A DNA stretch of 64,000 nt, taken from assembly GCF_052044135.1 (NCBI RefSeq), contig NZ_JBQDYF010000001.1, positions 548,143 through 612,142 of the forward strand. Reading direction: 5' to 3'. Of this stretch, positions 43,366 to 51,305 are shown in pieces. The position numbers and the translations under genes are program-made. The stretch is from Salinisphaera sp052044135. GTDB taxonomy: Bacteria > Pseudomonadota > Gammaproteobacteria > Nevskiales > Salinisphaeraceae. The notes under the pieces were generated by a model. The model saw only the letters and a program-made list of their open reading frames with translations. It did not search any database and had not been told where the DNA came from. How positions within the stretch are numbered: the first letter of the stretch is position 1; every line of letters begins with the position of its first letter.

Positions 43366-43860
43366 ATGCAGGACGCATCGGCCGACCGGCGGGGCCAGAC
43401 CGGCTTCACGCTGATCGAGCTCATGATCGTGGTGGCGATCATCGGCGTGCTGGCGTCCATTGCGCTGCCTTTGTATCGCCATTACGAAACACGGGCCAAA
43501 ATCACCGAGGGGCTGGTGCTCGCCCAGCCGCTCAAGCATGCCGTGGCCGAGTACTACAGCATACATGGTCAGCTGCCCAAAAGCGGTTCCTGGAATGGCG
43601 TACTGGCGGAGCTGAACATGCCGAGCGGCACGGACGGCGCCGCAAGCGGGCGCTACGTCAAGCGGATCTGGTGGCACAACAACCCGGACGCGCCCGGCAT
43701 TTACATTCGATATGCCGGCGGCGCGATCGACGACAAGGTCGTCTATCTGACCGCCGACTTCGGTTCGGGCACCATCACCTGGCGCTGCACGGCGCCATCG
43801 GAGCACGATAGCGTGAATGCGGGTGTCCCGGCCGATGACCTGCCGGCGAGCTGTCGCTGA
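43366..43860 (+). CDS. Type IV pilin-like protein
   Basis: 164 residues. Prepilin leader of 13 residues, cut between Gly13 and Phe14 in QTG/FTLIELMIVVAIIGV, with methylated Phe and the Glu5 that is needed for assembly. A globular domain follows, ending with two Cys (WRCTA and PASCR) that would form the D-loop disulfide. Size is that of a major pilin (PilA type) or short minor pilin. No other pilus gene is in the window. The start used is ATG; the frame upstream is not similar to anything. Confidence 0.88.
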   Translation: MQDASADRRGQTGFTLIELMIVVAIIGVLASIALPLYRHYETRAKITEGLVLAQPLKHAVAEYYSIHGQLPKSGSWNGVLAELNMPSGTDGAASGRYVKRIWWHNNPDAPGIYIRYAGGAIDDKVVYLTADFGSGTITWRCTAPSEHDSVNAGVPADDLPASCR

Positions 43861-43962
43861 TGCCGGACGTGGCCCGATACGCGCTACCGCGACCGACGGA
43901 TCGGGCAGGCCGCCTGGCAATCGGGCGCCACGGTTTCCCGGCGGCCCGGCCTGCGCCGGGCC

Positions 43963-44400
43963 TCAATCGCCGTGCTTGAAGCGCCGCAGCTCGCGGCGTT
44001 GTTTCTTGTCCGGGCGGGCGGTGGGGCGCGGCATGGAAATACGCGCCGCCCGACGCTCGGCGGCGCGCTCGGCGCGGCGTTCGCGGCTGGCTTCGGTTTC
44101 GGTGTACAGGGCCTCGGCCTGGTTCGCCGGGCCGCGCTTGTCCGACACGTCGGCGACCTCGACTTCGAAGACCACCTCGCCCTTGGTCACCCGCAATCGA
44201 TGCCCGGGGCGGAGCGTCGCGCTGGGCTTGGCCTTGTGGCCGTTGACCTCGATCTTCCCGCCCTTGACCGCGGTCGAGGCCAGGCTGCGGGTCTTGAAGA
44301 ACCGCGCCGCCCACAGCCACTTGTCGACCCGTACCGCGGGTCCGGCGGACGATTCAGACTTGCGTGATGCTTGGCTCATGTCGAGACTTTGACAGGCCAT
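43963..44400 (-). CDS. hslR: Ribosome-associated heat shock protein Hsp15 (S4 domain)
   Basis: Binds free 50S subunits carrying a nascent chain to recycle them after stalling. 145 residues: S4 RNA-binding domain (VRVDKWLWAARFFKTRSLAS, GGKIEVNGHKAKPS) and a C-terminal Arg/Glu/Lys-rich tail ending in DKKQRRELRRFKHGD. Start may be this ATG or one 7 codons later (MSQASRKSES). Divergent from the small gene at 44418, only 17 nt apart. Confidence 0.92.
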   Translation of the reverse strand: MACQSLDMSQASRKSESSAGPAVRVDKWLWAARFFKTRSLASTAVKGGKIEVNGHKAKPSATLRPGHRLRVTKGEVVFEVEVADVSDKRGPANQAEALYTETEASRERRAERAAERRAARISMPRPTARPDKKQRRELRRFKHGD

Positions 44401-44417
44401 GACCCTGAGGCCAAGAC

Positions 44418-44699
44418 GTGCTCGACCGATTTCGCATCAATTACCGACTCGCCGTTGAACCGGGTGGCCGTGTGACCACCCGCATCGGGCGACCGCCCGC
44501 CGGTTTCGTTGCCGCGGTGGCCGATATCGTGCGGTTGCACGGTATCGATCGCGGCACGATCGAATGCAGGGGCCGCGGGGCCTCGGCAAGACTGCGTTTC
44601 GGTGGTGGGTTCCCCGAGCGCGGACGGCAGGCGATCCGCAATGTCTGGCAGCCGCCGGCCGGCCCGGGGCCCGGCGGCGGAAGCCGCGCCGTCGGCTGA
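44418..44699 (+). CDS. Small DUF3634-like protein
   Basis: 93 residues from GTG, with GAGG 7 nt upstream. Sequence LDRFRINYRLAVEPGGRVTTRIG, RPPAGFVAAVADIVRL, RLRFGGGFPERGRQAIRNVW resembles the DUF3634 pattern (a basic globular domain with a conserved ...G-P/PxxF...I... and QRLRNVW-like end), but lacks the N-terminal membrane helix of most members. Ends in a Gly/Pro-rich tail. Similarity is from memory of the pattern; function unknown. Confidence 0.55.
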   Translation: MLDRFRINYRLAVEPGGRVTTRIGRPPAGFVAAVADIVRLHGIDRGTIECRGRGASARLRFGGGFPERGRQAIRNVWQPPAGPGPGGGSRAVG

Positions 44700-44756
44700 C
44701 GAGGTCGCCGCGTCGGGTTATGGTCGAGGTCATCATTGTCATCATCAAAGCCGGCC

Positions 44757-45428
44757 ATGATCACGGTTCACCATCTCGAAGATTCGCGTTCGCAGCGTGT
44801 GCTCTGGCTGCTCGAAGAGCTGGAGATCGCGTATCAGGTCGAACGTTACGCGCGTGACCCGAAAACGCAGCTCGCCCCCGATGCGCTCAAGCGTGTTCAC
44901 CCGCTCGGCAAAGCGCCGGTGATCACGGACGGGCGCCGCGCCGTGGCCGAGACCGGCCTGATCATCGACTACATCGTACGCGAGCACGGCGGCGGTCAGC
45001 TCGCGCCGGCGCCGGACAGCGAGGACCACCTGCGCTATCGGTACTGGTTGCATTACGCCGAGGGATCGCTGATGCCGCCGCTGCTATTGCAATGGGTCTT
45101 CGACACCGTCGAGAAAAACACGCCCCTGCCGGCACGGCCGTTCGCTCGCGCGATCTGCGGACAGGTCAAAAAGCAGTTCATCCGGCCGCAGCGGCTGCTG
45201 CATTTCGATTATCTGGAAAACGAATTGCGCAGTCATGAGTGGTTCGTGGGCGAGCGCTTCGGCGCCGCCGATATCATGCTGAGCTTTCCCATCGAGGCTG
45301 GCGTGGCGCGCGGCGGCATCGGCGAACGGTGCCCGAAGCTGCGCGAGTTTGTCGAACGCATTCATGCCCGGCCGGCCTACCAGCGGGCCCTGGAACGGGG
45401 CGGGCCGTACGCTTTTGCGCATTACTGA
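44757..45428 (+). CDS. Glutathione S-transferase family protein
   Basis: 223 residues. Thioredoxin-like N-terminal domain MITVHHLEDSRSQRVLWLLE, with the cis-Pro in GKAPVITD and the glutathione-binding Glu-Thr in AETGLIIDYI, then an all-helical C-terminal domain (WFVGERFGAADIMLSFP). The Ser in DSRSQR is the likely catalytic position. Start ATG chosen over a TTG seven codons earlier. Substrate unknown; class similar to bacterial beta-like or eukaryotic-like GSTs. Confidence 0.9.
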   Translation: MITVHHLEDSRSQRVLWLLEELEIAYQVERYARDPKTQLAPDALKRVHPLGKAPVITDGRRAVAETGLIIDYIVREHGGGQLAPAPDSEDHLRYRYWLHYAEGSLMPPLLLQWVFDTVEKNTPLPARPFARAICGQVKKQFIRPQRLLHFDYLENELRSHEWFVGERFGAADIMLSFPIEAGVARGGIGERCPKLREFVERIHARPAYQRALERGGPYAFAHY

Positions 45429-45431
45429 ACC

Positions 45432-45463
45432 AAAAAAGCCCGGCCTTGGCCGGGCCGGGCTTT
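45432..45463. terminator. Bidirectional terminator between GST and the Gln/Lys-rich protein
   Basis: 9-bp stem AGCCCGGCC / GGCCGGGCT with a 7-nt loop, preceded by AAAAA and followed by TTT. Serves the GST on plus and the 45485-46054 gene on minus. Confidence 0.88.
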
Positions 45464-45484
45464 GACGGGCGTTGGCCAGTCGAC

Positions 45485-46054
45485 TTAGCCGCCGTTGTTG
45501 GAACCGGCCGACGACCGCTGCTGCTGCTGAAGCTTGCCGCGCACGCTCTTCATCTCGGAGATGAGCTGAGGCGTCTTCGGGTTCTGCTTCTTCATGGCCG
45601 CGATGGTGTCGTTTTCGAGCTTCTGGCCCGATTTCTTGATATCCGGCTGCGACAGCGCCGCATTGCGCGCCTTGACCATCTTCTGACGCTCGTTCTGGAA
45701 GTTCTGCATGACCTGCTTGCGCTGCTTGTCATTCAGCTTGCCGGACTGCAGCTTCTTGGCCATCGACTGCATGCGCTTCTGGCCCGACTTGATGTCGTAG
45801 CCCTGCTTTTTGATGGCGCCCTTGACCTGGCTCTGGAACTGCTGCTGTTCCTTGGCCAGTTGCGGGTTGTTCTTGATGGTCTTGTCGTGGATCTGCTTGA
45901 GCTGCTGGGCGTCCGAGCGGTACGTCTTCATCAGCTGCTGGGTCTTGTTCTGGCCGCTGTTGCTCTGGCTGCCACTATCCGCGGCGACCGCCATGCCGGT
46001 GAACGACAGCGCGGCAATTGCCAGTGCGCCGAGGATGCAAACACGTTTGATCAT
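45485..46054 (-). CDS. Secreted Gln/Lys-rich helical protein of unknown function
   Basis: 189 residues. I do not recognise the family. Start chosen at MIKRVCILGALAIAALSF, a Sec signal peptide cut after MAVAA; the longer frame has no support. The mature protein is rich in Gln, Lys, Ser and Asn, with predicted long helices and heptad-like segments (KLNDKQRKQVMQNFQNERQK, SMAKKLQSGK), no Cys, and little hydrophobic content. In layout it recalls small helical periplasmic chaperones such as Spy, but I see no LTxxQ motif in the right place apart from LNDKQ. Single gene with its own terminator. Confidence 0.7.
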   Translation of the reverse strand: MIKRVCILGALAIAALSFTGMAVAADSGSQSNSGQNKTQQLMKTYRSDAQQLKQIHDKTIKNNPQLAKEQQQFQSQVKGAIKKQGYDIKSGQKRMQSMAKKLQSGKLNDKQRKQVMQNFQNERQKMVKARNAALSQPDIKKSGQKLENDTIAAMKKQNPKTPQLISEMKSVRGKLQQQQRSSAGSNNGG

Positions 46055-46174
46055 AGAAAAACCTGTAGGTATGGAATTGACCGAATCGGCTGTGACCGCG
46101 CAAAAGCATAACAGTTGCATTAAAACGGCCAAAAATTTGCGGCGAGCCGGTCTGGGCGGTACTCGCGCGCGTCG

Positions 46175-46894
46175 TCAACGACGGGAAGCAAGCCGATCGG
46201 CGGCCCGCGTCGTCTCCGGCAGGCGATAACGCGTCAGCGTTCGTGCTGTCCACTCGATCGCCGTGCCGAGATCAATACGATGCCCGGGCGATGTGAAGAT
46301 CGGCTTAACGCCGACCCGCGAGCGCAGCACGGCGCCAATGGTTTCATCACCATCGGTGAGCGCGGTCCAGGCCAGGCGTTGTTCGGGCACGGCGTCGTGG
46401 GTGCCGGTGAGGCGTTTCTTGGCCACGCCGATGGTCGGCAGGCCGCTGACCAGGCCCAGATGGGTGGCCACACCCAGCCGCCTGGGGTGGGCGATGCCGT
46501 GGCCGTCCACCATCAGCAGGTCCGGCAGGATCGAGAGTTGTTCCAGCGCATCGAGTGCGGCCGGGATCTCGCGGAACGACAACAGGCCCGGAATGTAGGG
46601 CATGCGGGTCGGGCGGCGCACCAGCGCCTGCGCGACCACGCCCAGGTCGGCCGCATCGAGCACCACCACTGCGGCGCGCGTGGTGGCGCCGCGATCCTCG
46701 AAGCCGATATCCACGCCGGCCACGGTCTGTATATCGCGCGGCAGCGAATTACGGGTGTCCACATATGGGGCGATCGCATCCTGAATGGCGCGCCCGGCGC
46801 GTGCCTCGCGCGGCCAGTCATGCTCGATCCGCCGGCGGCCGTCCGCGGTCTCGGTCTGGCGGACGGTCGGGGCCGGCGGCTCAGCCGGGCTCAC
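46175..46894 (-). CDS. nfi: Endonuclease V (deoxyinosine 3'-endonuclease)
   Basis: Cleaves DNA one base 3' of deoxyinosine, and acts on damaged or mismatched bases. 239 residues from GTG. Motifs of the family: VAGVDIGFED with catalytic Asp, PYIPGLLSFREIPAAL with the Tyr wedge and Glu, and MVDGHGIAHPRRLG with the second Asp. Overlaps the mntR stop by 14 nt, so it is coupled to that regulator. Confidence 0.96.
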   Translation of the reverse strand: MSPAEPPAPTVRQTETADGRRRIEHDWPREARAGRAIQDAIAPYVDTRNSLPRDIQTVAGVDIGFEDRGATTRAAVVVLDAADLGVVAQALVRRPTRMPYIPGLLSFREIPAALDALEQLSILPDLLMVDGHGIAHPRRLGVATHLGLVSGLPTIGVAKKRLTGTHDAVPEQRLAWTALTDGDETIGAVLRSRVGVKPIFTSPGHRIDLGTAIEWTARTLTRYRLPETTRAADRLASRR

Positions 46895-47366
46895 GGTGAT
46901 CCGCGAATCGGCGCATGATCTCCATGGTTTCGTCCGAGATGTGATGCTCCACGCCCTCGGCGTCCTGGCGCGCCGTGTCTTCGGACACGCCCAGCGCGCG
47001 CAGAAACCGCAGCACCACGATATGCCGCTCGCGCGACACGCGCGCCATATCGTGGCCGGCTTCGGTGAGAAAGATCGAGCGATAGGGCTGGCTGGTGACC
47101 AGCCCGGCTTCCGTCATCCGCCGGATCATCTTGCCGACCGTGGCCTGGGTCACGCCCATGCGCTGGGCCAGTTCGACCGCACGTGCTTCGCCCTTGGCGT
47201 CGATCAGGTCGGCGATCAGTTCGACGTAGTCCTCGATCAGCTCGGTTTCGTGCGCCTTGCGCACGGTGCTGTATTGCCGCGCATGGATCTGCGGGTCGAG
47301 CAGTTCGCCCGAGGTATCGTCGCGCAGGACGTGATCGAGCTCTTGGGCCGAGGACCGTGCGTTCAT
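46881..47366 (-). CDS. mntR: Manganese-responsive regulator MntR (DtxR family)
   Basis: 161 residues. Helix-turn-helix RMGVTQATVGKMIRRM, followed by a dimerisation domain with metal-binding residues in ERHIVVLRFLRALGV and EGVEHHISDETME. The N-terminal RKAHETELIEDYVELIADLID is typical of proteobacterial MntR, which represses mntH in the presence of manganese. Overlaps nfi. No manganese transporter gene lies in the window. Start is the ATG before NARSSAQELD. Confidence 0.93.
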   Translation of the reverse strand: MNARSSAQELDHVLRDDTSGELLDPQIHARQYSTVRKAHETELIEDYVELIADLIDAKGEARAVELAQRMGVTQATVGKMIRRMTEAGLVTSQPYRSIFLTEAGHDMARVSRERHIVVLRFLRALGVSEDTARQDAEGVEHHISDETMEIMRRFADHREPG

Positions 47367-47386
47367 AATCGCGTCATTATAGCGGT

Positions 47387-48226
47387 TCAGCCGGGCCGGC
47401 GTGTGGCGCCGCGCAGCGCTGCGATAACCGGTACGGTCGCCGGCCGGATGCCGCGCCAGAGCGCGAACGATTCGGCCGCCTGCTCCACCAGCATGCCGAA
47501 ACCGTCGCGCCCGGCCGTCACGCCGTGTTCGGCCGCCCAGCGCAGGAACGGCGTGGGCGCATCGGCATAGATCAGATCGTAGACCGCGCCGGCGCGGGCC
47601 AGCACGCGCGCGTCGATCACCGGCATCCGACCCTCGGTCAGGCCGGCGGAAATGGCGTTGATCACCAGGTCGGCATCGGCGGGGGCCGCGTCGAGCGCAC
47701 AGGCCGACACCGCGCCCATGTCCGCGCAGGCATCGGCGATCGCGCGCGCCTTGTCGGCACTGCGATTGGCGATCGTGATGCGGGCCGCGCCGGCCGCCAG
47801 CAGATTCGGCACCACGCCGCGCACCGCGCCGCCGGCACCGAGAATCAGCAGGCGGCGTCCCGCGATCGCCACGCCCAGGTTGTCGACCAGATCGGCGACC
47901 AGGCCGGCGCCGTCGGTGTTGTCGCCCACCAGCCCCTCGGCGCTGGCCATCAGCGTATTCACCGCGCCGGCCCGGCGGGCGCGTTCGGTCAACCGGTCCG
48001 CCAGTTCGGCGGCGGCCGTTTTGAACGGCAGGGTGACGTTCAGCCCGGCGCCGCCGGCGGCGAAGAATTCGCCCGCGACCCGTTCGAAGCCGTCGATGGG
48101 GGCCGGCAGCCGGGTGTAGTCCATGGTCTGCGCGCACTGTTCGGCGAACAGGCGATGGATGTCCGGCGACCGGCTGTGTTCGACCGGGTGGCCGATGACG
48201 GCATAGCGATCAGGGGCTGGTGACAT
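47387..48226 (-). CDS. aroE: Shikimate dehydrogenase AroE
   Basis: NADPH-dependent reduction of 3-dehydroshikimate to shikimate. 279 residues. HPVEHSRSP binds shikimate, catalytic Lys in NVTLPFK, Asp in DNTDGAG, and the NADP motif LGAGGAVRGV with the NRSADKA loop. Ends 20 nt before mntR. 65 nt after waaF, all on the same strand. Confidence 0.97.
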   Translation of the reverse strand: MSPAPDRYAVIGHPVEHSRSPDIHRLFAEQCAQTMDYTRLPAPIDGFERVAGEFFAAGGAGLNVTLPFKTAAAELADRLTERARRAGAVNTLMASAEGLVGDNTDGAGLVADLVDNLGVAIAGRRLLILGAGGAVRGVVPNLLAAGAARITIANRSADKARAIADACADMGAVSACALDAAPADADLVINAISAGLTEGRMPVIDARVLARAGAVYDLIYADAPTPFLRWAAEHGVTAGRDGFGMLVEQAAESFALWRGIRPATVPVIAALRGATRRPG

Positions 48227-48291
48227 GAAACGAACGCTCGCGGCGGATAGGGGCGCTTATCGTGACCAAGCCGTCCGACGGGCGCAAACGT

Positions 48292-49371
48292 TCAGGCGGC
48301 GTCGCCGCAGGCGCGGTAATGCGCGATCGCGTGCAGCGAGGCGATGGTGGCTGCGCCCGGATCGGTACAAGCGGTGAAGACATCGCGTACCGGCAGGTCT
48401 TCCATGCAGGCGTGATGGCCGAGCGGGCACTGGCGCCGGCGACACGGCGAGCACTCCATGCCGCGCCACAGACGCTGGGAGGCGGGCGCCAGCGGTGGGG
48501 CATAGTCGGGGTCGGTCGAGCCGTACAGGCCAATCACGCTGGGCGCGGCGGCCGAGGCCAGATGCATGACGCCGGTATCGTTGCCGACGAACTGGGTGGT
48601 GAGCGCAGCCAGATCGACGATATCGACCAGGCGCGTGCGCTCGGCCAGGTTCACGCCGTGTTTCGGGGCGGCTGCGGCGATCGCGGCGGCCACCTCGCGA
48701 TCGGCGGCGCTGCCGAAGATCCAGCAGGCCTGGCCGGCCGCATCCAGACGCGCGGCCAGCGCGGCATAGTGCCGTGTCGGCCAGGCCTTGGCGCCGCCGT
48801 AGGCCGCGCCCGGCGCGAAGCCGACCGCCGGCCGGGCCAGGTCGAGGCCCAGCGCGGCGATCAATGCGTCCTGGCGTGCGGCATCAACGCTCAGACGCGG
48901 CCAGTGCATCGGGCCGAGCGCGTCGCCTTCGCACGCGGTACCCAGCAGGGCGTAGTGCTGGGCCTTGAGTGGATAGCGCGTCTTGTCGAGGGTACGCAGG
49001 TCGTTGATCAGGCCCGGACGCAGTTCGCCGCGATAGCCGGTGCGCAGGGCAATCCCGGCCAGCCAGGGCACCAGTGCGGCCTTGGCGCTGCGCTGGGGGA
49101 CGATGGCCTGGTGGTAGCCGCGCTCGCGCAGTTCCCGCGCCGCCGTGCGCCGCCGGGACCAGGCGAGCTTGCCGTGTGCGATGTTCATGATCACGGCGTC
49201 GTCCACTTCGGGCATGCGCGCGACGAGCCGGGCGGTTGCCGCGGGCGCGAGCACGTCGATGGTCGCCGCGGGCAGCCGCGCGCGCAGCGCCATGAACAGG
49301 CTCTGCGCCATCACCATGTCGCCGATCCAGGCCGGGCCGACGACCAGAATGCGCTCGGGCTGCGGGGGCAT
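48292..49371 (-). CDS. waaF: Lipopolysaccharide heptosyltransferase II
   Basis: Adds the second heptose to the inner core of LPS. 359-residue GT9 glycosyltransferase. Features: RILVVGPAWIGDMVMAQSLF at the N-terminus, GFAPGAAYGGAKAWP at the nucleotide-sugar site, and GNDTGVMHLASA. Start chosen at MPPQPER; an ATG 11 codons upstream would overlap hemB by 26 nt. Starts 7 nt after hemB. Confidence 0.93.
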   Translation of the reverse strand: MPPQPERILVVGPAWIGDMVMAQSLFMALRARLPAATIDVLAPAATARLVARMPEVDDAVIMNIAHGKLAWSRRRTAARELRERGYHQAIVPQRSAKAALVPWLAGIALRTGYRGELRPGLINDLRTLDKTRYPLKAQHYALLGTACEGDALGPMHWPRLSVDAARQDALIAALGLDLARPAVGFAPGAAYGGAKAWPTRHYAALAARLDAAGQACWIFGSAADREVAAAIAAAAPKHGVNLAERTRLVDIVDLAALTTQFVGNDTGVMHLASAAAPSVIGLYGSTDPDYAPPLAPASQRLWRGMECSPCRRRQCPLGHHACMEDLPVRDVFTACTDPGAATIASLHAIAHYRACGDAA

Positions 49372-49378
49372 CGGGGTT

Positions 49379-50380
49379 TCAGTCGTCCAGCCAGCGTGCG
49401 GCATCCTTGGCGAAATAAGTGAGTACGCCGTCGCAGCCGGCGCGCTTGAAGCCCATCAGGCATTCCAGCACGGCGGCGCGCTCGTCCAGCCAGCCGTTGT
49501 TGATGGCGGCCTTGAGCATCGCGTATTCGCCGGAGACATGGTAGGCGAAGGTTGGTACGCCGAAGGTGTCCTTCACGCGATGAATGATGTCCAGGTACGG
49601 CATGCCCGGTTTGACCATGACCATGTCCGCGCCCTCGGCGAGATCCAGCGCCACCTCGCGCAGGGCCTCGTCGGTATTGGCGGGGTCGATCTGGTAGGTG
49701 CGCTTGTCGGCCTTGCCGAGGCTGGCGGCCGAGCCGAGTGCCTCACGGAACGGGTTGTAGTAGGCCGAGGCGAATTTGGCCGCATACGACATGATGACCG
49801 TGTTGATGTGGCCATCGGCTTCGAGCGCGGTGCGCATGGCGGCGATGCGGCCATCCATCATGTCGGACGGCGAGACGATGTCCACGCCGGCCTCGGCGTG
49901 CGCACGCATCTGCTCGACCAGGATGCCGATGGTCGGATCGTTGATCACATAGCCGTCGTCGTCGATCACGCCGTCCTGGCCGTGACTGGTGTACGGGTCG
50001 AGTGCGACATCGGTCATCACCCCGAGCTGCGGGAATTCCGTCTTGATGGCGCGAATGGCCTGGGGGATCAGCCCGTCGGGGTTGGCTGCCTCGGCCGCAT
50101 CCGGGGTTTTCTTCGCCGGATCGATGACCGGGAACAACACCATCGCCGCAATACCCAGCTCCGCGGCCTCGCCCGCCTCGCGCAGCAGCCCGTCGAGGGT
50201 ATGACGGCGTACGCCCGGCATGGCAGCGACGTCCACCGCCTCGCCCTCGGTGACGAATACCGGATAGATCAGATCGTCGACCGACAGGTGGTTTTCGCGC
50301 GCCAGGCGGCGGGTGAAGTCGCGGGCACGCCCACGGCGCAGGCGGGTCGCGGGGAAGGAACCGGGGAAGGTATGCGGCAT
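49379..50380 (-). CDS. hemB: Delta-aminolevulinic acid dehydratase (porphobilinogen synthase) HemB
   Basis: Condenses two aminolevulinate molecules to porphobilinogen. 333 residues. The active-site lysines lie in SYAAKFASAYYNPF and MVKPGMPYLDI. Where zinc enzymes have cysteines the sequence reads DVALDPYTSHGQDG, so this is the Mg-dependent type like that of Pseudomonas. Start is ATG with a GAGG 8 nt upstream. Divergent from the sigma-factor gene; the other window heme genes are hemF and hemE. Confidence 0.97.
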   Translation of the reverse strand: MPHTFPGSFPATRLRRGRARDFTRRLARENHLSVDDLIYPVFVTEGEAVDVAAMPGVRRHTLDGLLREAGEAAELGIAAMVLFPVIDPAKKTPDAAEAANPDGLIPQAIRAIKTEFPQLGVMTDVALDPYTSHGQDGVIDDDGYVINDPTIGILVEQMRAHAEAGVDIVSPSDMMDGRIAAMRTALEADGHINTVIMSYAAKFASAYYNPFREALGSAASLGKADKRTYQIDPANTDEALREVALDLAEGADMVMVKPGMPYLDIIHRVKDTFGVPTFAYHVSGEYAMLKAAINNGWLDERAAVLECLMGFKRAGCDGVLTYFAKDAARWLDD

Positions 50381-50738
50381 GACGGAGCCTCGAGGCGTGC
50401 AAAGTTGGCGCCGACGATAGAACCGGGCGCACGGCGATTCAACTCGGATCAACCCGGACGGGGTCGATCGGGCCGGCGCAGGGCGGGAAAACAGGCGCGA
50501 TACCGGGGATCGCGCCGCACGGGCCGGCGCGCCGCGCGCCTCGGCGCGACGGCCGCTCGGTCACGTGCTCAGTCCGGCGCCGCAGGGGACGGCCCTCAGT
50601 GGCCATTGTGCGGCGAGACGGTCACAATTGAGTTGTGCGGCATAAGCCGTCAGACTGGCTCCATCGATGGGGGATCGTGGTAGGCGATGGCAACCCGATA
50701 TTTGGTTACACTGCGCCTGGCGGGTGCAGGGCGGCAGG
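50381..50738. other. 358-nt divergent region between hemB and the ECF sigma factor gene
   Basis: No gene is supported. It holds a GC-rich part next to hemB with many CGCGCC runs, and a more AT-rich part before the sigma gene with the imperfect direct repeat noted separately and a TACACT hexamer about 27 nt before the sigma start. No clear promoter pair could be fixed by eye. Confidence 0.6.
50606..50652. promoter_or_regulatory. Imperfect direct repeat upstream of the ECF sigma factor gene
   Basis: Two copies of TTGTGCGGC followed by a variable part and GTCA (TTGTGCGGCGAGACGGTCA and TTGTGCGGCATAAGCCGTCA), starting 27 nt apart. This spacing puts them near the same DNA face. It could be a binding site for a regulator of the sigma/anti-sigma operon. 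Confidence 0.45.
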
Positions 50739-51305
50739 ATGGCTGAGCGCGAACAGCTGGCCGAATGGCTCGCGGCGACGGCGCGTGGCGACGAGCAGGC
50801 GTTCAAACGCCTGTATACGGCGACCTCGCCGCAACTCTATGCGCTGTTGCTGCGTATTCTACGCAGCCCGGAACGGGCACAGGATGCTTTGCAGGATGCG
50901 TACGTGCGCATCTGGCAGAAAGCCGATACCTACGCGCCGGAGCGTGGCGCGCCCTTGACCTGGCTGTTGTCGATCGCGCGCTATCGTGCGCTGGACATGC
51001 TGCGGCGGCGACGCCCCGAAGTCGCCATGCCGGAAGAGCCGGACCGGGTCGCCACGCTTCTGGAGGATGAACAGAGCTTGTCCCCCGCACAGGAAAACGA
51101 AAATCAGCAGTCACTGGCTGCGATCAACGCCTGTCTGGGCCAGTTGTCCGACGAGCAGCGCGAAAGCGTGCTCCTCGCCTACTATGAGGGGCTGACGCAT
51201 CAGGAGCTTGCCGAGCGCATGGACGCGCCGCTGGGCACGGTCAAGAGCTGGATTCGACGCGGCCTGCTGCGTCTGCGCGATTGTCTGGCGGGGGGTGCGG
51301 CATGA
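50739..51305 (+). CDS. ECF RNA polymerase sigma factor (SigK-like)
   Basis: 188 residues. Sigma region 2 (DEQAFKRLYTATSPQLY, DALQDAYVRIWQKADTY, WLLSIARYRALDMLRRRR) and region 4 (EQRESVLLAYYEGLTHQEL, GTVKSWIRRGLLRL) are complete, and regions 1.1 and 3 are missing as in ECF factors. Start chosen at MAEREQLAEWL because the 24 residues before it are not conserved. Its stop overlaps the start of the anti-sigma gene (ATGA). Target promoters cannot be deduced here. Confidence 0.93.
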   Translation: MAEREQLAEWLAATARGDEQAFKRLYTATSPQLYALLLRILRSPERAQDALQDAYVRIWQKADTYAPERGAPLTWLLSIARYRALDMLRRRRPEVAMPEEPDRVATLLEDEQSLSPAQENENQQSLAAINACLGQLSDEQRESVLLAYYEGLTHQELAERMDAPLGTVKSWIRRGLLRLRDCLAGGAA

